Origin: Spirosoma fluviale
GTDB taxonomy: Bacteria > Bacteroidota > Bacteroidia > Cytophagales > Flexibacteraceae
Reading direction: 5' to 3'
Assembly: GCA_945883425.1 (NCBI GenBank)
Contig: CAMCXM010000011.1
Location: forward strand, 1-44,767
DNA length: 44,767 nt
A program made the position numbers and the translations under genes. The notes below the pieces were generated by a model. The model was not told the origin of the DNA. It searched no databases and saw only the letters and a program-made list of their open reading frames with translations. Positions 25,099-32,802 of the stretch are shown here, piece by piece. Each line of letters starts with the position of its first letter. Within the stretch, counting starts at the first letter, position 1.

Positions 25099-25220
25099 TT
25101 CATCTTTTAAAAAGAACGGGTAGGCCAAATCAGCCCACCCTTTCAACCTTGTTTAACCCTCGATCAATGTTCAACCTAATTCAACGTTCAATTCTTTAAT
25201 ATTTTCAAAACAATCTATTT

Positions 25221-26201
25221 CTATTGCAGTGTAATCAGGCATTGGCCTGTATCGGCCACCATCCGGATGTTTCTGTATATATAATAAACGACTAAAGGCC
25301 CTGTGTTTGATGAGCCCGGCTTTTTGGTGATTTTAAAATTCTTTCCAATCTTATGCTTCACAAGGTTGGTTGAAGTATACACATCGAAGAAATTTGGATC
25401 CAGATCATTGTAACAACTGACAACACGTTGAAAATGAGTGTTGGGAGAAATGATCACATAATCCTGTTGAGAATTAATGGCATTGCCATTCGACACGGAA
25501 AAAATATCATCACAATATGTGGTGGAAGTTTCCATCCTTATTTTGAGAATACGTGTTTTCTCCGGAGTCGTTGATGATGCTGTTTTGTAGTTTGAATACG
25601 TAACAATCAGATTCTTATTGTTTGTAAAAATCCGGTTCGTTTCCAGAATAATGGAATCCTCCTTGATGGTCACTTTACTGAAATCAGATGCGTGATTCTG
25701 AATTTTCTGAAGGTTATCCGGACAGTATTTGTCACCTGGAAAGAAAGTGGTTGCGTATCTTTTACTGCCAGCATTTAACGTAACATAAAAAGTATCCGAT
25801 GCCGCCTGGATATATTGTGTCGTACAAGGAAGGGGTGGATTATTTTTGACCTGAATACCGATGCTTCCTTTCTTGCAAAGTCCGGTTCTGCAGATTTCAT
25901 ACCCAAGTGAATCCGTACCTTCAAATCCCGGATTGGCTTTGTAACGAAATGAACTGGTTCCAATAATTGGGGTTATGGCACCATGCTGAGGTTGATCAAA
26001 TTTTAAGGAAACCTCATTCACGATTTTATTTTCAGAAACGACATCAAAGGTCGTTTGGCCACCATCAGCAGTAAGGATTAAGTTTATCAGATCAATTTGC
26101 AGGAAGTGGTCCGGCTCAGGAGTTTCCTTCACCTTGTTACAGGATCCGAAAACTCCAAGAATCAGTAGTAGTGTAAGTTGTATGGACTTAAATTTTATCA
26201 T
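25221..26201 (-). CDS. Lipoprotein with a cadherin-like/Big-type domain
   Basis: A 326-residue lipoprotein: basic start MIKFKS, hydrophobic core, and a lipobox ending FGSC with lipidated Cys about residue 21. Residues about 60-115 fit a bacterial Ig/cadherin-like fold (KFDQPQHGAITPI, then FRYKANPGFEGTDSLGYEIC). The rest (about 120-326) has several Cys and extended strands; a Cys pair sits in YCDD and VVSCYNDLD. I do not recognise the C-terminal part. It stands alone, about 120 bp downstream of the sigma-factor start. Confidence 0.65.
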   Translation of the reverse strand: MIKFKSIQLTLLLILGVFGSCNKVKETPEPDHFLQIDLINLILTADGGQTTFDVVSENKIVNEVSLKFDQPQHGAITPIIGTSSFRYKANPGFEGTDSLGYEICRTGLCKKGSIGIQVKNNPPLPCTTQYIQAASDTFYVTLNAGSKRYATTFFPGDKYCPDNLQKIQNHASDFSKVTIKEDSIILETNRIFTNNKNLIVTYSNYKTASSTTPEKTRILKIRMETSTTYCDDIFSVSNGNAINSQQDYVIISPNTHFQRVVSCYNDLDPNFFDVYTSTNLVKHKIGKNFKITKKPGSSNTGPLVVYYIYRNIRMVADTGQCLITLQ

Positions 26202-26333
26202 AATATCAGTCTCAATAAGACTTTCAATCTGTAATTGGGTAGACAGATGAAACAGTCAGATGGTTGTAAAAAAAGTAGATTTTTTTAAAAAATCTTCAAA
26301 GAAAGATTCTATTTCTCTGATATTCAGTTCATT

Positions 26334-26837
26334 TCAACTGGTGTGATCTGCAACTATTATCCACCTTCCTTTCAGCTTTCGAAAAAGAAACGTAAAATAT
26401 CCTCCTTTGAATTTCTTCTCTACCTTCAAGAGCCACTTTCCTGTAACCAGTGCATCCGTCTCGCCGATAAGCTCAACATGAATCACATCATAATCGAGTT
26501 TTCCCATAAAAGTGGAATCAGGAAAGTTCTTTTTATAGGTAGAAGCTGTTTTGTCAAATCCATAGGTCACTCCCCGGTTGGTTACCATTCTGAGCGTATC
26601 TGATTTCCAGTATGCATCCAGAAAGCCATTCAGGTTACCCTTGTTCCAGTCGTCCTGCTGTTTTTCGAGGACGGCCAGAATCAGCTTTTTCTTATCATGA
26701 AGCGGATTGGGAATTGGTTTGGCCATTTCCTTCGGTTTGGAAGGTGGCAATTGTACAGGTTTCTGAGTTTGTGCCTGCACATTCAAACACAAAATCAGGG
26801 AAACTGCACCAAGGCAAACCGGTAAACTCCACTTCAT
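26334..26837 (-). CDS. Exported DUF4440/SnoaL-like protein
   Basis: A 167-residue protein with a Sec signal (residues 1-22, ending VQA), a Pro/Lys-rich linker (about 24-50), then an NTF2-like alpha+beta domain (about 52-165) of the DUF4440/SnoaL-3 type: QQDDWNKGNLNGFLDAYWKSDTLRM, GFDKTASTYKKNFPD, and the final GRWIIVADHTS strand. NTF2-like domains may bind or act on small molecules; the role here is unknown. It is a single gene, with AT-rich DNA between it and the lipoprotein gene at 26201. Confidence 0.85.
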   Translation of the reverse strand: MKWSLPVCLGAVSLILCLNVQAQTQKPVQLPPSKPKEMAKPIPNPLHDKKKLILAVLEKQQDDWNKGNLNGFLDAYWKSDTLRMVTNRGVTYGFDKTASTYKKNFPDSTFMGKLDYDVIHVELIGETDALVTGKWLLKVEKKFKGGYFTFLFRKLKGRWIIVADHTS

Positions 26838-26991
26838 CAGATTTCAAAGTAAAGGCATATACTTCAATTTTCTCCCATTAATCCAATCCTGAAATTACAT
26901 GGATGAGCGCTTTAAAATTTCGGTAACGGTAATTCTATTTCTCAACCATATCTTGGTATCCTTCATCACAGTATCCAGATTAACTCAACTG

Positions 26992-28248
26992 TCACTTCTT
27001 TGAGATTATCAGCGGATTTGCTTTCCTGTCGGCCTCTTCCTGTATCACATCCAGAAAATAACGGGAATTGGCAAACTTCGGATCCGTCTTTTCCCATGCA
27101 GCGAATGTCAGGTATTCAACCGGCTGGCCACCGCGGATTTTCAGTTTTGCAAAGTAGCTGTCTGACAAGGTATCCAGCCCAGGATTTACCGGAAGCCTGG
27201 GTGCCTCTCCATATCCATTGAATACTGCGTTCGAGAAGAGTAGCCCAATTCCCAGCATATCCGCATTTTCACTTTGTCTTGCATGACCTGCCAATGAAGA
27301 AAATCCTGTATTGTTGGTTTGATAAATAGCAGGTGACGAATTCTTGGTGTTTGAAATTCCAACTGCAATTTCTTTGGCTCCGGTAAATCCGGTAATCACC
27401 ACTTCCGTCTTAAACCAGTATTTTCCGGCCCAGATGGAAATTCGTTCCTTCACGTTCAGATTTTGATTTTCCACCTGCCATCCCTCATAGATCAATTCAA
27501 TCACAGAACGAACTGGACCAACCGAAACCTCACGGTAAAACGCAGAAGTCGTGCTTCGAAGTGGGATGGGCAACCCATTGTGAATAAAAGCGATTCCGCC
27601 CAGTCCCATGGATGGTCCCGCATGAAGAATATTCATTACGGAAGGACCCATAGAATGAAAATCTGATCCACTTTGACCCAAAGTATCCACAACGATCTGG
27701 TTGGTCAACTTCCCAAAAACTTCATTGGTATTTCGGGCATCAAAAAAATTACGGAAAACCGCTTTGTCGTTTTCCCAACAAGGGCCTTCCATTTGATATC
27801 GGGCCGGTTGCTGCCGGGCAGTCCAGTTCTCAGGTCGGAACTCCTTGGTAACGGAAGAAAATTTCCCATCCTGATTTTCGCTCAATCCCAATCTTGCTGC
27901 CGTGCGTCTGGAGTAAACAGGTGCTTTTTCAGAAGATACCCATTTCACTTTGACTTCTTCCTTTGAGTTTCGTTCAATGTCGATCTGAAAGGAAAGTTCA
28001 TCCCAGACACCATCGCCATTGAGATCGTCCAACTGTGACGGAACTTCTTTACCTGCAACTGTGACGACCGGAACCTTCTTCTCGGTTGGTAAATCCATAA
28101 ATCCACTCAACGCATCCCGACCAATCACCATTGGATCTTCTTTCCTGGAAACACCAGACTGGTTGGATACAATAAATTTTCCGGATTGACCGAATGAAAC
28201 AGAGAGTGGGCTAAATAAGTAAAGCAGTAAAAGGTATCGGTAGGTCAT
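26992..28248 (-). CDS. Exported DUF4861 protein
   Basis: A 418-residue exported protein (signal about 1-20, ending VSFGQ). Family features are the opening strand FIVSNQSGVSRKEDPMVIGRDAL, the DLNGDGVWDELSFQIDIERNSKEEV segment (about 70-100), GPCWENDKAVFRNFFDARNTNEVFGKL (about 155-181), and the repeated beta-sandwich strands to GGQPVEYLTFAAWEKTDP near the end. DUF4861 has been linked to carbohydrate-related loci in Bacteroidota; I cannot fix a reaction. It begins 6 bp after the stop of the type III PKS gene on the same strand, so the two are co-transcribed. Confidence 0.85.
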   Translation of the reverse strand: MTYRYLLLLYLFSPLSVSFGQSGKFIVSNQSGVSRKEDPMVIGRDALSGFMDLPTEKKVPVVTVAGKEVPSQLDDLNGDGVWDELSFQIDIERNSKEEVKVKWVSSEKAPVYSRRTAARLGLSENQDGKFSSVTKEFRPENWTARQQPARYQMEGPCWENDKAVFRNFFDARNTNEVFGKLTNQIVVDTLGQSGSDFHSMGPSVMNILHAGPSMGLGGIAFIHNGLPIPLRSTTSAFYREVSVGPVRSVIELIYEGWQVENQNLNVKERISIWAGKYWFKTEVVITGFTGAKEIAVGISNTKNSSPAIYQTNNTGFSSLAGHARQSENADMLGIGLLFSNAVFNGYGEAPRLPVNPGLDTLSDSYFAKLKIRGGQPVEYLTFAAWEKTDPKFANSRYFLDVIQEEADRKANPLIISKK

Positions 28249-28254
28249 AAAAAA

Positions 28255-29340
28255 TCAGTAAACAAAAACTGCCGACTCAATGGCAAGGCCCGGACCAATT
28301 CCAAGCATGAGACCATTTCCGGATGCCTGTTCATTTTTGGTCTCCAGAAACTGCCGAAGGGCAAATAAAACAGAAGCCGATGAAACATTTCCCACCAATC
28401 TCAGAACCTCCCGGGATGGATTCATTCCCAGATCCGGAATGTTGAGGGCCGTCTGCAACATGTCAAGAATCCGCTTTCCCCCCGGATGCAAAATCCAGGC
28501 GTTCAGCGAGTCCTTTTGAATGCCTGCATCCCAGAGCTTGTCAAGAGCTGACAGAATGTGCCGGGAAACAGACATTGGCAATTTGCGTGAAAGCCGCATA
28601 TCAAAACCATGTTCTCCAATTTGCCAGGCCATCTGATCGGCAGAAGAATGAACATATTTCTGAACCTGCTTTCTGATTTCCAACGACGGCCCGGACGGAC
28701 GGTCTCCGAGTATCAACGTGGCAGCGCCTCCATCTCCAAACAATGAATTGGCCAGAATCTGATCTTCTGTAGAATTGGTTTTAAAATGCAGAGTACAGAG
28801 TTCCACACATAGAACCAATACAACCGCTCCCGGCTCACTTTGTACCACCGAACTTCCATAACGGAGGGCATGAAAAAAGCCGTGGCATCCCAAAAAATTA
28901 AATGCTGTCGCCTGTATGGATTCATGGAATGGAAACCGTCTGAGAATTTCCGTTTCCAATCCAGGTGCTGTCATCCCTGTACAACTTACCCACACCAGAT
29001 GGGTGATATGACCTATGTTGATTCCTTGTTCCGGAAGAGTTTCTGTCTGTAAGCTCTCCATTAACTGCAGCCCGGTATTCAACGCTTCCTGCGCATATAT
29101 TTCCATCCTCTGCCGGGTGGACTCTGGAATTTCATTTTTTCTCAGGGCTTTGTCCCGAATCCTGAATCGGCTGAGCACTGAATGACGGTATCCAATTCCC
29201 GACTCCTTGTAAACCGCTTTCACTTTTCGCTCCTCCTCCTCAGAAAGAGAGGAATCTTCCAGCATAAACGCCATTATTTCACTCTGAGTGTATCGCTCAG
29301 TTGGAGTGGCTGTAACAGGTTTCGTTATAAATACTGGCAT
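28255..29340 (-). CDS. Type III polyketide synthase
   Basis: A 361-residue homodimeric type III PKS of the chalcone synthase family, which condenses malonyl-CoA extenders onto a starter CoA without ACP. The Cys-His-Asn triad is visible: C152 in FLGCHGFFHALR, H285 in WILHPGG and N318 in GNVSSASVL. The thiolase-fold motif SLFGDGGAATLIL (about 199-211) and the CoA region near the C-terminus are present. Length is normal. The nearest neighbour is DUF4861; no methyltransferase, P450 or prenyltransferase is nearby, so the product is unknown. Confidence 0.93.
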   Translation of the reverse strand: MPVFITKPVTATPTERYTQSEIMAFMLEDSSLSEEEERKVKAVYKESGIGYRHSVLSRFRIRDKALRKNEIPESTRQRMEIYAQEALNTGLQLMESLQTETLPEQGINIGHITHLVWVSCTGMTAPGLETEILRRFPFHESIQATAFNFLGCHGFFHALRYGSSVVQSEPGAVVLVLCVELCTLHFKTNSTEDQILANSLFGDGGAATLILGDRPSGPSLEIRKQVQKYVHSSADQMAWQIGEHGFDMRLSRKLPMSVSRHILSALDKLWDAGIQKDSLNAWILHPGGKRILDMLQTALNIPDLGMNPSREVLRLVGNVSSASVLFALRQFLETKNEQASGNGLMLGIGPGLAIESAVFVY

Positions 29341-29442
29341 GTAGTTGAACAGAAAAACAAGGGTTTCCTAACCTAACCGGAATGATGATTGGTTGTTTGA
29401 TGGCGGTTACGGATGGAATTTCTGTAACCTACTAAAAACTGC

Positions 29443-30396
29443 TTAGAAAGGCTTGACCAATGATTTCTGGACAGCCACTTTTCCCCATTCATCCAGTTCC
29501 TCTTCCTGCCAGAGTTGCGGAAAAAACACGACTTTCTGAAATCTTGGCGGCAGGTATCGTTGCCAGTTTGTTCCTCCGGTGGCCTTTATCTGAGCGGGTG
29601 GCTTGTTCAGGTATTTCATGGCAGAATGATAATGTGCCAGCGGCCAGAAAATATTGGCGTTCTCATCCAACTGACGGAGCGCTTTTTTCAACGACTGGTT
29701 CGATTCCAGACTCCAATCCAGATTCTGGGTCCTTTCAAACACATTTGAAAACTCATAATCCCCGGCAAAATGTAAAATCTGTTGATTGTATTTTTCTTCA
29801 AACCGTTGAAGAGTAAGCGTTTTTTTTCCTGATGAAAGTTCGGTCGCACCTCGCCGCCAATAAATACGGTCAAGTTTTTCAGAAAGAATCAGTCCCGCTG
29901 TCTGGTTACGGCTTTCCGAATCCACCAGATTCTGAACTGACGTGCACGCCAGTTCAATCAGCCTGTACTGAACGGACTGAAACCCCGATGCTGGCAACAA
30001 AGCCATACGGAATTTCATAAACTGGCCTGGTTCCATTCCCTCCATCATGACGGTGAACGACTGGGTGAGAACTTCAAAATACCGGTTTACCCGACCAATT
30101 CGGGACTCAAAAAATGCAGGATCAAACGTTTCCGTTTTGGCGAGCTGTTTCAACTCCAGAAGAATAAGCTTGAAATACAACTCTGTTATCTGGTGGTACA
30201 TAATGAAGATTTCCTCATCCGGAAATGTAGTTCTCTTTATCTGAAGGCTCAGCAATGTATCCAGATGAATATAGTCCCAATAGTTGAGATAATCGGTTTC
30301 GTAAAGACCTTCTAAATAGGCGCCGATATCCTGGCCGGTAATCTGGTATTTAGACTCCAGCAATCGGAGTTGTTCCAGCAGTGACGAATCGTTCAT
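29443..30396 (-). CDS. kynA: Tryptophan 2,3-dioxygenase (Bacteroidota type)
   Basis: A heme dioxygenase opening the indole ring of L-tryptophan to N-formylkynurenine. I place the start at 30396 (MNDSSLLEQLRLL), 24 codons inside the longest frame, which gives 317 residues, a usual length. Motifs: the distal-pocket YHQITELYFKLIL (about 67-79, catalytic His about 68), the substrate-binding FRMALLPASGFQSVQYR (129-145), and the C-terminal PLAHYHSAMKYL with the proximal-His region, then IKATGGTNWQRYLPPRFQK (about 277-295). It is divergent from gcdH; the paired promoters are described separately. Confidence 0.9.
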   Translation of the reverse strand: MNDSSLLEQLRLLESKYQITGQDIGAYLEGLYETDYLNYWDYIHLDTLLSLQIKRTTFPDEEIFIMYHQITELYFKLILLELKQLAKTETFDPAFFESRIGRVNRYFEVLTQSFTVMMEGMEPGQFMKFRMALLPASGFQSVQYRLIELACTSVQNLVDSESRNQTAGLILSEKLDRIYWRRGATELSSGKKTLTLQRFEEKYNQQILHFAGDYEFSNVFERTQNLDWSLESNQSLKKALRQLDENANIFWPLAHYHSAMKYLNKPPAQIKATGGTNWQRYLPPRFQKVVFFPQLWQEEELDEWGKVAVQKSLVKPF

Positions 30397-30503
30397 TGAT
30401 ATTTCGGTAAATGAAACAGCGCTTGCTTCGAAATGAACCAATCGGGCTGTTTCAAAAAGAAAAAACAAAAGAAGGATATTTCTGGTAATACAAAATGAAT
30501 TCC

Positions 30504-30583
30504 CGCAAGGTAAAACCAGCCTGCTTTTCGTGCCGGAAAATAGAATCGGGTTAAAAATTAAAAGCTCAAATTTTTACCTTGCG
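30504..30583. promoter_or_regulatory. Mirrored divergent promoters of kynA and gcdH
   Basis: The same 12-mer, TTTTACCTTGCG, occurs on the minus strand (30504-30515) and plus strand (30572-30583), forming a perfect inverted repeat 56 bp apart. It resembles the Bacteroidota -7 box (TACCTTTG) with one T missing. On the plus strand it lies 17 bp before the gcdH ATG; on the minus strand it precedes kynA by about 108 bp. The symmetry suggests shared control or an operator. Confidence 0.5.
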
Positions 30584-30600
30584 CCAAATTTTGAAACAAG

Positions 30601-31812
30601 ATGCTCCAAATTGAAGAAGAAATCGTAAGAAAAACCCAGGCAGACGCCTTCGAAGGAACTGATTTCTACGATCTTAACGATTTACTGACTGAAGAACACC
30701 GGATGATCCGGGATGCGGTTCGGGAATTTGTTAAAAAGGAAATCAGCCCCATCATTGAGGACTGTTGCCAAAAAAATATTTTTCCATCTTACCTTCTGCC
30801 AAAGTTTGGTGATCTGGGAGCCTTTGGTCCGACTATCCCGCAGGAATATGGTGGAGGTGGGTTGGACTACATTTCCTATGGCCTGATTATGCAGGAAATT
30901 GAGCGAGGCGATTCCGGCATGCGGTCGACCGTTTCGGTACAAAGTTCACTGGTAATGTACCCGATTTATGCGTTTGGCAACGAAGCCCAGCGTCACAAAT
31001 ACCTTCCTGGTCTGGCCTCCGGTAAACTTCTGGGCTGCTTTGGACTGACAGAACCCGATTTCGGCTCGAACCCGTCCGGAATGGTGACCAATTATAAAGA
31101 TATGGGCGACCACTATCTTTTGAATGGTGCCAAGATGTGGATATCCAACTCGCCTCAGGCTGATCTGGCGGTTGTCTGGGCCAAAAACGAAGCAGGAAGA
31201 ATCCATGGTCTGATTGTAGAAAGAGGTATGGAAGGATTCTCCACACCTGAAACACACAATAAATGGTCGCTTCGGGCAAGCTGCACCGGAGAGCTTGTGT
31301 TTGACAATGTGAAAGTTCCAAAAGAAAACCTGCTTACAGGCAAAACTGGTTTGGGTGCTCCGATGCAATGTCTGGATTCTGCCCGTTTTGGTATTGCCTG
31401 GGGTGCAATTGGTGCCGCCATGGATTGCTATGAGTCTGCCAGACGATATTCAATAGAGCGTATTCAATTCGACAAGCCGATTGGTTCTTTCCAGCTCATT
31501 CAGAAAAAACTATCGGAAATGCTGACTGAAATCACCAAAGCTCAGTTTCTGACATACCGGTTAAGCCAATTGAAAAACGAAGGCAGAGCCACTACTGCCA
31601 TGATATCCATGGCAAAGCGGAACAATGTGGATATGGCCTTGCAGATTGCCCGGGAAGCCCGTCAGATACATGGCGGTATGGGCATCACAGGTGAATATCC
31701 GATTATGAGACACATGATGAATCTGGAATCGGTGATCACATATGAAGGCACACACGATATTCATCTTCTCATTCTGGGTGCTGAGATAACCGGTATTCCG
31801 GCATTTAAGTAA
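30601..31812 (+). CDS. gcdH: Glutaryl-CoA dehydrogenase-like acyl-CoA dehydrogenase
   Basis: A 403-residue FAD flavoprotein that should oxidise and decarboxylate glutaryl-CoA to crotonyl-CoA. The N-terminal helical domain carries LLTEEHRMIRDAVREFVKKEISP; the FAD/substrate-binding middle domain has LGCFGLTEPDFGSNPSGM (about 138-155) and YLLNGAKMWISNSP. The catalytic Glu is E382 in TYEGTHDIHLLILG, in the position used by glutaryl-CoA dehydrogenases, and GMGITGEYPIMRHM precedes it. Pairing with kynA fits tryptophan breakdown through glutaryl-CoA. A general acyl-CoA dehydrogenase cannot be fully excluded, but the C-terminal pattern favours GCDH. Confidence 0.88.
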   Translation: MLQIEEEIVRKTQADAFEGTDFYDLNDLLTEEHRMIRDAVREFVKKEISPIIEDCCQKNIFPSYLLPKFGDLGAFGPTIPQEYGGGGLDYISYGLIMQEIERGDSGMRSTVSVQSSLVMYPIYAFGNEAQRHKYLPGLASGKLLGCFGLTEPDFGSNPSGMVTNYKDMGDHYLLNGAKMWISNSPQADLAVVWAKNEAGRIHGLIVERGMEGFSTPETHNKWSLRASCTGELVFDNVKVPKENLLTGKTGLGAPMQCLDSARFGIAWGAIGAAMDCYESARRYSIERIQFDKPIGSFQLIQKKLSEMLTEITKAQFLTYRLSQLKNEGRATTAMISMAKRNNVDMALQIAREARQIHGGMGITGEYPIMRHMMNLESVITYEGTHDIHLLILGAEITGIPAFK

Positions 31813-31831
31813 TTGAACGTAATTTGACTTG

Positions 31832-31859
31832 AAAAGCCGCCATCGAAGCGGCTTTTTTT
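31832..31859 (+). terminator. Intrinsic terminator of gcdH
   Basis: A 9-bp stem (AAAAGCCGC / GCGGCTTTT) with a 7-nt loop and a T7 run, 20 bp past the gcdH stop. A strong plus-strand terminator. Confidence 0.9.
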
Positions 31860-32006
31860 GTGCCCTTTTCATTCGTAAACAAAAAGGGTTCAAAAGGAAA
31901 AAGCACAACCCAATCGAATGATTTCCCCCCAGAGTTGAATCTGAGCTCCAGATCAATCTTCTTTTTGACCAACTGAAAATAAACACATTTTATGCAATGG
32001 ATGTGG

Positions 32007-32087
32007 AACTTTTTGATTTTCACATCTTTCGTTTCTCCTCAGGAGAAACAACGGAAGAGGTTGCAAGAAAAAGAAAATCAAAAAGTT
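32007..32087. repeat. Nested palindrome with 15-bp perfect outer arms
   Basis: Outer arms AACTTTTTGATTTTC (32007-32021) and its complement (32073-32087) pair perfectly over 15 bp. At the centre is GTTTCTCC-TCA-GGAGAAAC (32031-32049), and CTTTCG/CGGAAG flanks it with one mismatch. A shorter GGATG/CATCC match continues outward. The whole 81 bp can fold into one long hairpin. It is not part of a terminator of a known gene. Confidence 0.6.
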
Positions 32088-32422
32088 AGCATCCGGTATA
32101 AATTTCCAATGCATAATCTGGGATAAAGATATCATCGGAAAGAAAACAGGACCTTTTAAAATCGTTGATTTGTGACTGCGAGCCTACCCTGACAGTCCGT
32201 AATGGGTCCCGTTCTTTCGCTACAGATTGAATGGAATCAATTTCAGGATTTCTTAATTGCCTTACAAAATCAGCGAATTCACCCGAATCAAACACGCATT
32301 CAAGGCAACATGGAGTCAGTTTAGATCGTTCTGAATTTGATTTCTGCTCAAAACTTACGGTTTACTTTTATGGATTTTCTAATGCCGGATTCGCCGATTG
32401 ATTCGCTGTTGCAGATCATCAT
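32086..32422 (-). pseudogene. Possible frameshifted hidden gene
   Basis: On the minus strand a protein-like frame ends at TAA (32086-32088) and is open up to 32361, but has no ATG; a GTG at 32295 is its only usable start. It reads ...KLTPCCLECVFDSGEF... and ends SDDIFIPDYALEIYTGC. Just upstream, in another frame, an ATG pair at 32417-32422 opens a short frame (MMICNSESIGESGIRK...). Removing one T from the TTTT run (AAAA at 32350-32353 on the plus strand) joins the two into a single frame of about 111 residues. This could be a recently broken gene, a sequencing error or chance. I recognise no family. Confidence 0.3.
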
Positions 32423-32802
32423 GCCATTTGAACTTTTCAGGGTATTTTTTTCATATTTCCAAGAATCAGATCAATAGATTTCTATTTAACAATCTGAAAT
32501 TCTGAAGATTCCGTAAATATTCAATCGACAAAAATCTCAGGCGATCAATGAAGAAAAAACCGGAATTAAGTCAAATTTCTCACTTGCAAAACCAGTGGAA
32601 ACGTAGCTTCGATGAAGCAAATCCGGTTTGTTTTGCCTTAAAATCTGTTTTGTAAGTTCATTGACCGGACCGCAACAATAATGAAAGCGGCAAGTCCAAT
32701 ATTTGAATGTTCATAAAAGAGAAACGCATACCCTGTTCTGCCAGTTGTATCCGTTTCTGCTCTTATGCCGATACCCTACTATTAGATTTTAACGATTTTC
32801 AG

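Larger units (their letters stand above)
31860..32802. other. Long low-gene stretch before the third giant gene
   Basis: About 940 bp lie between the gcdH terminator and the giant PKD gene start at 32803. The stretch holds the nested palindrome at 32007-32087, a possible frameshifted minus-strand gene (32086-32422), and two short plus-strand frames: 32370-32477 (MDFLMPDSPIDSLLQIIMPF... to a TAG) and 32548-32655 (MKKKPELSQI...). The first faintly recalls the N-terminus of ISAon1-type transposase-associated proteins (LLxLxxPEELxxYF), but this is from memory and weak. The stretch may be an eroded insertion or regulatory DNA. No promoter is clear for the giant gene. Confidence 0.35.

Noticed and set aside
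26277-26295. AT palindrome AGATTTTTT-T-AAAAAATCT
   Set aside because: A simple A/T run between two minus-strand genes, easily arising by chance; possible weak terminator but no clear tail.
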